Assembly: GCA_016720545.1 (NCBI GenBank)
Contig: JADKKK010000004.1
Location: 310,001-374,000, forward strand
DNA length: 64,000 nucleotides
Source of the DNA: Myxococcales bacterium
Lineage (GTDB): Bacteria; Myxococcota_A; Polyangia; Polyangiales; Polyangiaceae
Direction of reading: 5' to 3'
How positions within the stretch are numbered: position 1 is the stretch's first letter; the number at the start of each line of letters is the position of its first letter. Positions 8,836 through 17,058 of the stretch are shown here, piece by piece. The notes under the pieces are model-generated. The model did not search any database, was not told where the DNA came from, and saw nothing but the letters and a program-made list of their open reading frames with translations. The position numbers and the translations under genes were made by a program.

Positions 8836-11493
8836 ATGAGCCTCTCCCCTGAAGCCGCCTCCCTGGAACGTCGCACGCCGCTGGTGGGTCGCTCCGTCGA
8901 GCTGCGTGAGCTCGACACGGCGCTCTCCCAGACGCGGGAACGCCAAGAGCGCCGCGTCGTCACGCTGATCGGCGCCCCCGGGGTCGGCAAGACGCGGCTC
9001 GTCCGCGATTTCCTGGCGAAGCCGCAGCGCGACGGTGGGCTCCCGCGGGTCTTTCGAGGCTCCGCCTCCGAGGGCGGGCCGGCGTTCGGGGTGCTCGCGC
9101 GAGCGCTCCGTTCGCGGTTCGGCGTCGTCGAAGGCATGGGCGAGGAGGAGGCAAAGGCGCTCGTGCGCGAGCAGGTCGCGGCCGTGCTCGACGACCGGAA
9201 GGTGAACGACATCTGCGTGTTCATCGGCGAGCTGCTCGAGCTCCGCTTCAAGGACTCGCCCCTCCTCGACGCGTTCGCGGGGGACGCTCTGCAGACGCGG
9301 CTCTTGCGCCGCGCCGTGCTCCGCCACTTCCTGGAGATGGACGCGCGCCGAGGCGTCAAGGCAGGCGAGGGGCCGCTCGTCCTCGTCTTCGACGACCTCC
9401 ACCACGCCGATCCCGACTCCCTCGAGCTCTTGTCGTTCCTGCTCGGCGCGGTCGAGGCGCCCGTGTTGTTCGTGTGCGTCGCGCGCCCCGAGCTCTTCGT
9501 ACGTCGCGACGACCTCCGGACCGCAGGCGGCCCGAAGCACGTGTTGGTCGAGCTCGGGCCGCTCTCCGATGGGCACTCGACCGCGATGATGGAGGCGCTC
9601 CTCGCGCCCTGCGGAGGCGCCGAAGGGGTCGAGGATCTCGTGGATGCGGCCTCGACGCTTGCCGGCGGCAACCCCGCGCTGCTCGAGCAAATGGTCCGTA
9701 TTTTCAAGGACATGGGCGTGCTCGAGGCGCCCGACGCGTTCTCGGAAGACGAGCACTGGCTGGTCCATCCCGAGAGGCTCGCCGACGTGCGCGTGCCGCT
9801 CACCGTCGAGGACGCCATCTCGGCGCGCATCGCGTCGCTGTCACCTCGGGAGCGCGCGCTGCTCGAGCACGCGGCGGTCATGGGCGGCGTGTTCTGGCTG
9901 GGCGGGCTCGTCGCGATCACGCGCGTGGACGCCCCGTCGCCGGACGTGTGGGAGGCCGTGGGGGCGGACGACCTGCTCCAGATTCAGCTCGCGCTCGCCG
10001 CGCTCCGCGACCGCGACTACGTCTTGAAGCTCCCCGACAGCACGTTCCCGGGCGACCAAGAGTACGTCTTCAAGCACAACCTCGAGAGGGAGGCGCTCCT
10101 TCGGCTCGTGCCGCACGCGAGCGCGCGGCGCGCCCACCGCGCCATCGCAGACTGGCTCTCGTTCAAGGAGTCCGTGCGCTCCCACGAGGAGTACATGGCG
10201 ATGCTCGCGCGTCACCGCGAGCTCGGCGGGCTGACGGCCCAGGCGGCGCTCACCTACGCGCAGGCCGCGGACATCGCCCGCCAGCGCTACGCCAACGCGA
10301 AGTCGGCGGAGCTCTACAAGAAGGGCCTCGAGCTGCTGTCGCCCGACGTCGAAATCGACATCGACGCGCACGTGACCGCGCTTCACCACTACGGCGACGT
10401 GCTGCAGGTGCTCGGGCGCAACGACGAGGCGATGGCCGCCTTCCGGGGCATGCTCGAGCGCGCCTATCGTCTCGGGCTCGACGGCAAAGGCGGCGCCGCG
10501 CACGGGCGCATTGGGCGCCTGTTCCGCGACACGGGCCGCCTGGACGACGCCGGCCGGCACTTCGCCGCGGCCCTCGCGCTCTTCGAGGCCGCCGACGACG
10601 AGCGGGGCGTCGCGAGCACGGTCGACGACATGGGCAAGCTCGCGTGGCTCCGGGGTGACTACGCGGCCGCGCTGGAGGCCACCCAGCGAGCCCTCGCGGC
10701 GCGCCGCCGGATCGGCGATCGCCGCAGCATCGCCCTCAGCCTGAACAACCTCGGGCTCGTATACCAAGACTCTGGCAAGTTCGCGCTCGCGCTCGACTCG
10801 TTCGAGCAGGCGCTGCGGATTCGGCGCGAGATCGGGGACCTCGTGGGCGTGACGATCTCGCTCAACAACCTCGGCACCGTCGCCCAGGACCAGCGCGATG
10901 ACGCGCGGGCGCGCGCGCTCTTCGCGGAGGCGTACGAGGTCGCCAAGGAGACGGGGGACAGGAACCGCATCGCGCTGGTGCTCACGAACCTCGGCGAGAC
11001 CGAGACGCGGCTCGGCTCCCCGGAGAAGGCCATCCCTTACCTCAAGGAGGCCGAGGAGATCGCCGACGAGCTGGGCGACAAGCTCGGCCTCGCCGAGGCC
11101 GTGCGCGGGCTCGGGAAGGCCTACCTTGCCCAGCGCGAGTACACCCGCGCGCGCGAGGCGATCGCCAAGGCCGTCGATCTCTTCCGGGAGATCCAGAGCC
11201 GGGTGCAGCTCGGCGTGGCGCTTCGCTCACTCGGTGAGGTCTTGGCGGCGGCCTCGGCCGGCGGCGTCGACGTGGTGGCCGCTCGCGGGCACCTGCTGCA
11301 GTCGATCTGGATCTTCGAGGAGATCGGGAACGACGTCGAGGTGGCCCGGAGCTGCCGCGTCTACGCGGACCTGCTCCGCGTGTCGCCCGAGTTCGCCGTC
11401 GACCCCGCCGCACAGGAAGAAGAGCGAGAGGTGCGAGCGCGGGCCGACGGGCTGTTCGCCAAGCTCTACGCGGCCTCGGGGCTCAGGCCCTGA
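8836..11493 (+). CDS. AAA/STAND-type ATPase with C-terminal TPR array
   Basis: An 885-residue cytoplasmic protein. Residues 15-25 (PLVGRSVELRELD) open an AAA_16-type NTPase; Walker A is GAPGVGKT (46-53) and Walker B LVLVFDDLHHAD (181-192). Helical sensor-like segments follow, then from about residue 440 to the end a TPR array with repeated ALAAAxR-ALxNLGxV units (for example SLNNLGLVYQDSGKFALALD and SLNNLGTVAQDQRDDARAR). There is no DNA-binding, kinase or cyclase domain, so unlike AfsR-like regulators the output domain is missing: it probably acts as a switchable scaffold or partner. Its ATPase-TPR layout matches the C-terminal two thirds of the kinase encoded convergently at 11778-15680, suggesting related pathways. 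I chose ATG 8836; upstream reading crosses the divergent promoter region. Confidence 0.85.
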   Translation: MSLSPEAASLERRTPLVGRSVELRELDTALSQTRERQERRVVTLIGAPGVGKTRLVRDFLAKPQRDGGLPRVFRGSASEGGPAFGVLARALRSRFGVVEGMGEEEAKALVREQVAAVLDDRKVNDICVFIGELLELRFKDSPLLDAFAGDALQTRLLRRAVLRHFLEMDARRGVKAGEGPLVLVFDDLHHADPDSLELLSFLLGAVEAPVLFVCVARPELFVRRDDLRTAGGPKHVLVELGPLSDGHSTAMMEALLAPCGGAEGVEDLVDAASTLAGGNPALLEQMVRIFKDMGVLEAPDAFSEDEHWLVHPERLADVRVPLTVEDAISARIASLSPRERALLEHAAVMGGVFWLGGLVAITRVDAPSPDVWEAVGADDLLQIQLALAALRDRDYVLKLPDSTFPGDQEYVFKHNLEREALLRLVPHASARRAHRAIADWLSFKESVRSHEEYMAMLARHRELGGLTAQAALTYAQAADIARQRYANAKSAELYKKGLELLSPDVEIDIDAHVTALHHYGDVLQVLGRNDEAMAAFRGMLERAYRLGLDGKGGAAHGRIGRLFRDTGRLDDAGRHFAAALALFEAADDERGVASTVDDMGKLAWLRGDYAAALEATQRALAARRRIGDRRSIALSLNNLGLVYQDSGKFALALDSFEQALRIRREIGDLVGVTISLNNLGTVAQDQRDDARARALFAEAYEVAKETGDRNRIALVLTNLGETETRLGSPEKAIPYLKEAEEIADELGDKLGLAEAVRGLGKAYLAQREYTRAREAIAKAVDLFREIQSRVQLGVALRSLGEVLAAASAGGVDVVAARGHLLQSIWIFEEIGNDVEVARSCRVYADLLRVSPEFAVDPAAQEEEREVRARADGLFAKLYAASGLRP

Positions 11494-11508
11494 ATCCGCG
11501 GTCGTGAT

Positions 11509-11777
11509 CTAGTCCCCTGGAGTCGTGGTTCGTATCGAGTCGGTCTTGGGTGTCTGCCGAGGAGGAGGGGGAGCGGGGTGCCCCGTTTTCGGCGGCGGCG
11601 GGCGTCCTCAACTCGGGTCGTTCCGCGCGGTGGGGGGCTTTGGTAGGTGGGTTTCGGGGCGACCGCGGGCCGACCTCGACTGAGTATCCTCCCGCCGCCA
11701 AAGGGACCCCTCGCTCCCTTGTGGCGAAAGGCCGAGCCGCGCGACTTCTGGAAGGGATCACGCTTCCAGGGGACTAG
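11509..11777. mobile_element. MITE-like element with 13-bp terminal inverted repeats, copy 1
   Basis: A 269-bp non-coding element bounded by perfect inverted repeats CTAGTCCCCTGGA (11509-11521) and TCCAGGGGACTAG (11765-11777). A second copy lies at 44733-45017; the two share both ends, the GTATCCTCCCGCC box and a run of more than 50 identical bases before the right end, while the middle differs by indels. The right end holds an inner hairpin, CTGGAAG (11748-11754) with CTTCCAG (11763-11769). It fills the gap between two convergent genes: 15 bp after one stop and directly against the stop codon of the kinase gene. No transposase is present. A structured RNA or shared terminator is the alternative. 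Confidence 0.65.
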
Positions 11778-14700
11778 CTACGCGACGCCCCAAGCGTCGG
11801 CGAGCGCGAGGGTGCGCGCGTTCTCCTCCACCGCCTCGAGGAAGCTCGCGCGCCACCGTGGGGAGCTCATGAGGTCGGCGCGAGCCAGCACGCGGGCGCG
11901 GGCGGCGGTGATCGCCCGGCGCGCGCGGGCGTGGTCGGCGCTGGCGTAGAGCACCTCGGCGTAGGCGAGGCGCACGTAGCTCTCTCCGGCCTCAACACCG
12001 CCGAGCCCGTCCAGAACCAACATGGCCTCGTCGATCGGCTCGCGGGCCTCGTCGGCGTCGCCGCGGGCCAGGAGCACCCGCGCGAGCACGGCCAGGCCGT
12101 ACACGGTCACGTGGGGCGCGAGCTCCTGCCCCGTGAGCGCCCGACGCACTTCCTGCTCGGCCTCGGAGAGGTGCCCGGCGGCGAGCCAGATGCGGGCGGC
12201 GATCACCCTCGAGGCCGCCTCCATGCGGCGATCGCCCTGCGCCGCGAAGGCGCGTACGGCGAGCGTTTCGGCGGCGATCGCGTCGTCGAGTCGGCCTGCG
12301 CGCGCGTGCACGAGGGCGCGGACTTGGTGAGCCGGCGCAGTCACGACGCCGAGGCCGAGGCGCTCTCCGGTCGCGAGGGCTTCCGCGAGGAGGCGTCCCG
12401 CGTCGTCCCACTCGCCCATCTCGACGCAGACCGCCCCTGAGTCGACGAGCGCGCGGGCCGCGCCACGCACATTGCCCGCCTCCTGAAACCGCTCGATGGC
12501 GGCGTCGTAGAGTGAGAGCGCGAGGGCGGTGTCGCCGTGCACGAGGGCTCGGTACGCGCGGGCGGAGTGCACGGTCGCGGACGCGTTGGGATCGCTCACG
12601 GTCGGCGGGCCGCTCGCGTCGTCCACGTACGCGAGCAGACCGTCCGCCGAGCGGTAGTCGCCCCCCTGCAGGAGCGCGACGGCTGCGCGCGACAGCGCGA
12701 CCACGTGGGCGGCCGTGCGCACGCCGTTCTGGCTGCGCTGCGAGAGGAGGCTGACGAGCTCGCGGAGGCGAGGCTCGTCGCCGAGCGCGGCGGCCGCCTC
12801 GACGGCCTCGGCGAGGGCCCGGAAGTGCCTGACCGACTTTCGGCCCAGCAGGGTCATGGCCTCGCGCGCGTGCCGCTCGGCCTCCGCGTACTCGCCGCGC
12901 CATCGACGCGCTTCCGCCTTGCGGAGCAGGAGGCGGCCGCGAACCTCGCCGTCGCTGCCGCACGCGATCCCGCGGTCTGCGTAGTGGAGCACGGCCTCGA
13001 GATCGCTGCCTTCGAGCGCCTGCGCCGCCGCACGCCGCCAGAACACCACGGCGCGCTTCGGCTCGTCGCCCGCCTCGAAGTGGGTGGCCAGCGTGACCGG
13101 ATCGCCCTCTCCGACGCTCTCCAGCCACTCGCCCGCGCGCTGGTGGGCGCTGCGCTTGTCGCGTTCGGTGAGCATGGCGTAGGCGGCCTCGGCGAGCAGC
13201 CCGTGGCGGAAGGTCCACTCCTGCTCCCCCCGGAAGCGCCCGCTGTCCTGGCGTGTCAGGATCTCTCGGTCGCCGAGCTCGGTCAGCCAGGGGGCGATCT
13301 CCGCCACCGGCGTGCGATCGTCGAAGAGGGCGACCACGCCGCCCGTCCAGAAGGTCTTGCCGAACACGCTGGCCGCCCGGAGCACGCGGCGTGCCTCCGG
13401 CTCGAGCGCCTCGATGCGCCCCTGCGCCATCGCGATCACCGAGCCGGGGAGCCGATCGCCGTGGCCCTCGGCCACGCTCCGAATGAGCTCCTCGAGGTAG
13501 AACGCGTTGCCGCCCGCCGTGGCCACGATGCGCGCCACCGTGGCGTCGTCCGCGAGGTGCTCGAGGACCTGCCGCACGAGCCGCTCGCTCGCCTTGCGAG
13601 AGAGCTCCCCAAGTCGCACCTCGCGCGGGCCGTGCTCGGACCATAAGTTGTTGTAAATGTTGTCAATTTCAGGTCTCGCGAGCGCGAGCACGAGGATGGG
13701 CCGGTCCTTCATGCGGAGGCTCGCCCCGACGAGGTTGACCGAGGGGAGATCGCCCCAGTGGAGGTCCTCGAGCACGAGGACCACGGGGTGGACCTCGGCC
13801 TCCGCGGCGAGGAACTCCTCCCACGCGCGGGCGATCTGGTCGCCCATGAGCTGGGCGTCGCTGCGCGCGGCGCGCAGCTGCACGTCCTCGCGTTCGCCGC
13901 CGGCGGCGCCGATGAGCTCGGCGAGGAACTGCGCGACGCGCGCCACCGCGGCGCGAGGCACGTGCCGCGCGACCCGGGCGCGGAGCTTCTCGCGCTGGAC
14001 GGCGATCGGCTCGCCGTCGAGGACGCCGGCGGCGCCGCGGACCATCTGCGCGAGCATGCCGAACGGTGACCGCGCGCGCATCGGATCGCCGGACGCGAGC
14101 CACACCTCCACCGCCTCGGTGCGGCTCTTGATCGCCCGGAGCGTCTCGTAGCGGACCCGCGACTTGCCCACGCCTGCCGCGCCCTTCACGATCACCGCGC
14201 GCGCCACCTCGTCGGCGACGCACTCGGCGAACACGCCCTCGACCTCGAGGAGCTCGCGCTCGCGGCTGACACATGTCGTGGGCTTACCGAGCAGGAGGCG
14301 GGCCGCGTCCTGCGGCGCGCGCTCGCGCAGCAGGTGGAGGCTCGACGTCTCTCGCGTCACCACGAAGCGCGCGTCGAGGAGCCCAGCGCTGATCTCGTCC
14401 ACGAGGATCGCGCGCGTCCCGGGCCCGCCGGACGAGGTCTCGGGCTCGCCACGGAGGAGCTCGAGTGCGCGGTCCACCGCGTCGCCCATGGGGACGCGGT
14501 CGGCGAGCACCGCCCGGCCCGTCACCAGCACCAGCGGGACGCGGGGGGCTGCCAGGCGAATCGCGAACGCGCACCGCGCCGCGCGCACGGCTTGGTCGGT
14601 GGCGCTGGCGCGGCCGGCCAACGTCGCGAGGAGCTCACCGCTCGGCAGCGCCTCGAGCTGTGCCCCGAACGGGGCCACGGCGAGCCGGAGCCGGCGGGCG

Positions 14701-15680
14701 AGCGAGGGGCTCGCGGTTGGCGTGCCGTCGACCAGAGTAGGCTCCTCTCCGCCGTCGGCGGCGATGGCGATCACGCTCACGAGGCGCTGCTCGCCATGCA
14801 TGATCGCCTCGCCCTTCGTCGGGTGGGCGAGGACGGTGCGGTCGCCCTCGACATCGCGGAGCGCGGCGAGCTCGGCCGCCACCACGCCGGCGTCTGCGGG
14901 GCGGTCGTCCGGCGACTGCGAGAGCATTCGCGCGATGAGATCGTCGAGCTCTCGTGGGACGTTGGCGCGCGCGTCGCGCACGCGCGGCGCCGAGTGGTAA
15001 AGAAGCTTTCCTAGTATCGCGATGGGGTCGTCGGCGTCGAACGGAGGCACGCCCGTGAGGCACTTGTAGAGCAGCGCGCCGAGGGCGAAGACGTCGGTGC
15101 GTGCGTCGACCTTTCCGACCCCGCGCGCCTGCTCCGGCGCCATGTAGCCCAGGGTGCCAAGCACGGCGCCCACCTGCGTGATCGAAGAGGGCTGGCCGCC
15201 GCCGCCACCCTTGGCGATCCCCAGATCGATGATGACCACCCGCTCCAGGTCCTTGTCGCGGAGGAGGAGGTTCGCGGGCTTGATGTCGCGGTGCACGACG
15301 CCGAGCCCGTGGGCATAGGCTAGGATCTCGGCGGTGCGCCGTACGAGGTCGACGCTCTCGCGCATGGTGAGGCCGGTCCGCGCGAGTCGCTGCCCGAGGG
15401 TCTCGCCCTCGACCCACTCGAGCGCGAGGTAGGCGGTGCCACCTTCGAGCTCGCCGTGGGCTACGAGGCGCACGATGCCAGGGTGCGACAGCTGCGCGAG
15501 CAGCTCGGCTTCGCGCTCGAGCCGCTCGGTCTGCTCCTCGGCGCCCTCGCCGTAGAGGACCTTCAGGGCGACCACAGAGCCCGTCTCGAGATCGGTCGCT
15601 CGGTACACCTTGGCCGTGCCGCCCACGCTCGCGCGGTGCTCGATGCGAAAGCGCTCGGAGACGACGAAGCCTTGGTCCAC
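11778..15680 (-). CDS. Ser/Thr protein kinase with decayed cyclase-like domain, AAA ATPase and TPRs
   Basis: A 1300-residue signalling protein. Residues 11-275 are a Hanks-type kinase: K40, HRDIKPAN (130-137), IDLG (151-154), GYMAPEQ (178-184). The glycine loop is degenerate (ASVGGTAKVY, Ala for the first Gly). Residues about 297-410 look like a class III nucleotide cyclase domain that has lost its metal-binding aspartates: QRLVSVIAIAADGG, ATDQAVRAARCAFAIR and VLVTGRAVLADRVPMGDAVD. Residues about 473-760 are an AAA_16 ATPase with Walker A GAAGVGKS (500-507) and Walker B VVLVLEDLHWGD (633-644). The remainder is helical TPR repeats. No transmembrane helix follows the kinase, so it is probably cytosolic. 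It starts with GTG; TAGCCT ends 9 nt upstream. The stop codon abuts the inverted-repeat element. Confidence 0.9.
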   Translation of the reverse strand: MDQGFVVSERFRIEHRASVGGTAKVYRATDLETGSVVALKVLYGEGAEEQTERLEREAELLAQLSHPGIVRLVAHGELEGGTAYLALEWVEGETLGQRLARTGLTMRESVDLVRRTAEILAYAHGLGVVHRDIKPANLLLRDKDLERVVIIDLGIAKGGGGGQPSSITQVGAVLGTLGYMAPEQARGVGKVDARTDVFALGALLYKCLTGVPPFDADDPIAILGKLLYHSAPRVRDARANVPRELDDLIARMLSQSPDDRPADAGVVAAELAALRDVEGDRTVLAHPTKGEAIMHGEQRLVSVIAIAADGGEEPTLVDGTPTASPSLARRLRLAVAPFGAQLEALPSGELLATLAGRASATDQAVRAARCAFAIRLAAPRVPLVLVTGRAVLADRVPMGDAVDRALELLRGEPETSSGGPGTRAILVDEISAGLLDARFVVTRETSSLHLLRERAPQDAARLLLGKPTTCVSRERELLEVEGVFAECVADEVARAVIVKGAAGVGKSRVRYETLRAIKSRTEAVEVWLASGDPMRARSPFGMLAQMVRGAAGVLDGEPIAVQREKLRARVARHVPRAAVARVAQFLAELIGAAGGEREDVQLRAARSDAQLMGDQIARAWEEFLAAEAEVHPVVLVLEDLHWGDLPSVNLVGASLRMKDRPILVLALARPEIDNIYNNLWSEHGPREVRLGELSRKASERLVRQVLEHLADDATVARIVATAGGNAFYLEELIRSVAEGHGDRLPGSVIAMAQGRIEALEPEARRVLRAASVFGKTFWTGGVVALFDDRTPVAEIAPWLTELGDREILTRQDSGRFRGEQEWTFRHGLLAEAAYAMLTERDKRSAHQRAGEWLESVGEGDPVTLATHFEAGDEPKRAVVFWRRAAAQALEGSDLEAVLHYADRGIACGSDGEVRGRLLLRKAEARRWRGEYAEAERHAREAMTLLGRKSVRHFRALAEAVEAAAALGDEPRLRELVSLLSQRSQNGVRTAAHVVALSRAAVALLQGGDYRSADGLLAYVDDASGPPTVSDPNASATVHSARAYRALVHGDTALALSLYDAAIERFQEAGNVRGAARALVDSGAVCVEMGEWDDAGRLLAEALATGERLGLGVVTAPAHQVRALVHARAGRLDDAIAAETLAVRAFAAQGDRRMEAASRVIAARIWLAAGHLSEAEQEVRRALTGQELAPHVTVYGLAVLARVLLARGDADEAREPIDEAMLVLDGLGGVEAGESYVRLAYAEVLYASADHARARRAITAARARVLARADLMSSPRWRASFLEAVEENARTLALADAWGVA

Positions 15681-15689
15681 GCGAGGCCG

Positions 15690-15695
15690 AGGCTA
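15690..15695 (-). promoter_or_regulatory. Putative -10 (TAGCCT) of the kinase gene
   Basis: TAGCCT on the minus strand ends 9 nt before the GTG at 15680, a near-leaderless arrangement like that of other SD-less genes here. Confidence 0.4.
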
Positions 15696-15776
15696 CCCTC
15701 TATCGCGGCGCGTGGGGAGCGCCCGTGCACGTCGGCTCGCGGCCACGCGCCCGGGGCCGAGCGCGGCCAGCGGCCG

Positions 15777-16475
15777 CTAGAACGCGAGGAAGGCCATGAG
15801 GGCCGCGTTCTGCTGGTGGAGGAGCGAGCCGTCGGCGCGGCGCACGGTGACCGCCAAGGCCCCGGCCTCGAGCCGCAGGGCTCCCTGGGTGAACCCAAGG
15901 CCGAGGAACAAGCGGTTCTGGTCGAAGCCCCCAGGCGCCTTCCACGACGTGGTGTGAAGCTGGACGAAGACCTCGTCCCACGTGGCGATCGCGAGCGGGC
16001 CTCGGGGCCAGAGCGCGACGTTGGCGCGCCCGAAGAGCCTCGCGCGGAGCGCCGGATCTTCGCCGTCGCGGAAGCGCTGCTCGAGGCGGGGGCGCAGCTG
16101 GAGGGTGAGCTGTCCGACGCTGCCACTGACGAGCGCCTGCTGCCAGGCGCGGTGCTCGTAGACGTTCGCCGGACCGTCGGCGTAGGTGCCGGCGTAGGCG
16201 TACCCGGCCCAGAGGCTCACGAGGTCGGAGAGCCGATAGCCAACGCCGGGGCGCGCGAGCACGATCGTGGCGGAGGCGCCCCGACGGGCCTGGAGATCGA
16301 GCCACGCGCTCGGTCCTCGCGCGCCGGAAGCCGGAGCCTCGGACGGCGCCTTGACGGTCGCGAACAGCGCGGTCCACGCCTGGGTCTCGCGCTGCTGCGC
16401 GCGCGCGGACGTGCTCGTCGCCACGACCGCGGCGAGGCTCGCCGCCGCGCCGAGCCGCCCGAGGCGACGGGCCAT
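15777..16475 (-). CDS. DUF2490-like outer-membrane/periplasmic protein
   Basis: A 232-residue exported protein. An RR-containing signal peptide runs to about residue 25 (SARAQQ, probable signal peptidase I site). The rest is made of alternating strands, with QAWTALFATVKA, WLDLQARRGASATIVLARPG, LRPRLEQRFRDGED and TWDEVFVQLH, the pattern of DUF2490 proteins, thought to be small outer-membrane beta-barrels. The function of the family is unknown. I start at ATG 16475 to give a proper signal peptide. It lies 2 bp downstream of the stop of the 16478-17011 gene, so the two form a tight pair. Confidence 0.7.
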   Translation of the reverse strand: MARRLGRLGAAASLAAVVATSTSARAQQRETQAWTALFATVKAPSEAPASGARGPSAWLDLQARRGASATIVLARPGVGYRLSDLVSLWAGYAYAGTYADGPANVYEHRAWQQALVSGSVGQLTLQLRPRLEQRFRDGEDPALRARLFGRANVALWPRGPLAIATWDEVFVQLHTTSWKAPGGFDQNRLFLGLGFTQGALRLEAGALAVTVRRADGSLLHQQNAALMAFLAF

Positions 16476-16477
16476 GA

Positions 16478-17011
16478 TCAACGAACGCGGGCGCGCGCGC
16501 GGGCGCTCTCCCGCAGCTCGCGGGACCAGGGGACCTTGGCGGCCTCGTCTTCGTCGTCGGAGAACCCGTAGAGTCGCTTCGGGCCGCGTGGCGCGCCCTC
16601 CAGGGTGAGGCACAGGTCGAAGGGCGGCTTGTCGTCGCACGCCGCGACCTTGTACGTGACCGTCCCCCGCTTCTTGTCGTGCAAGAACACCAGGTCGAGG
16701 TCGGCGGACCGGCGCTCGAACTCGAACATTTCGTACGACGCGCGGTACGCCGAGCCCGTGTCGAAGAGGCCGACGCCGCCGCCCAGGAAGATGCCGATGG
16801 TGACGTCGTCGGTGCGGCGCTCGGGCAGGCGATCGAACCAGACGCGGTTGAGCAGGTCGCGGGGAGTGGCGTGCGGAGTCGTGACCTCGCTCGGGACGGG
16901 CGAGGTCGCGGGTCGCGGCCCACGCGCGGCCAGGCCGAGGCCCACGCCGAGCGCGAGCGCCGAGACCACGAGGAGCTTGGCGCGGGTGCTCGGCTTCTGC
17001 CCGTCCGTCAT
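16478..17011 (-). CDS. Uncharacterised membrane-anchored protein
   Basis: 177 residues, not recognised. Residues 12-30 (KLLVVSALALGVGLGLAARG) are one hydrophobic anchor or signal; the rest is predicted periplasmic, with a beta-rich centre (IGIFLGGGVGLFDTGSAY, YEMFEFERRSADLDLVFLHD, RGTVTYKVAAC) that resembles a small barrel or lipocalin in texture only, and an acidic then basic tail. Two cysteines (AACDDKPPFDLC) are close enough for a disulfide. TAGGCT ends exactly 6 nt before the ATG. It is followed after 2 bp by the DUF2490 gene, so the two products may act together in the envelope. Confidence 0.65.
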   Translation of the reverse strand: MTDGQKPSTRAKLLVVSALALGVGLGLAARGPRPATSPVPSEVTTPHATPRDLLNRVWFDRLPERRTDDVTIGIFLGGGVGLFDTGSAYRASYEMFEFERRSADLDLVFLHDKKRGTVTYKVAACDDKPPFDLCLTLEGAPRGPKRLYGFSDDEDEAAKVPWSRELRESARARARVR

Positions 17012-17017
17012 GGGCCG

Positions 17018-17023
17018 AGCCTA
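17018..17023 (-). promoter_or_regulatory. Putative -10 (TAGGCT), leaderless spacing
   Basis: TAGGCT plus the 6-nt spacer CGGCCC directly precedes the ATG at 17011. Almost the same string (TAGGCT, spacer CGGCGT) precedes nikR. Confidence 0.5.
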
Positions 17024-17058
17024 CCAGGCGTCGCGTGTCGCCGATCCAGAAACCCGCC

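Noticed and set aside
11521..11560. GGTTCGTATC inside both inverted-repeat elements resembles a tRNA T-loop.
   Set aside because: No acceptor stem, D-arm or anticodon arm fits around it in either copy; it is just a conserved part of the element.
11483..11761. Small minus-strand reading frames in both elements share the opening MIPSRSRAARPFAT.
   Set aside because: The similarity is only DNA-level identity of the right end; indels shift the frame in the middle, so there is no protein-level conservation.
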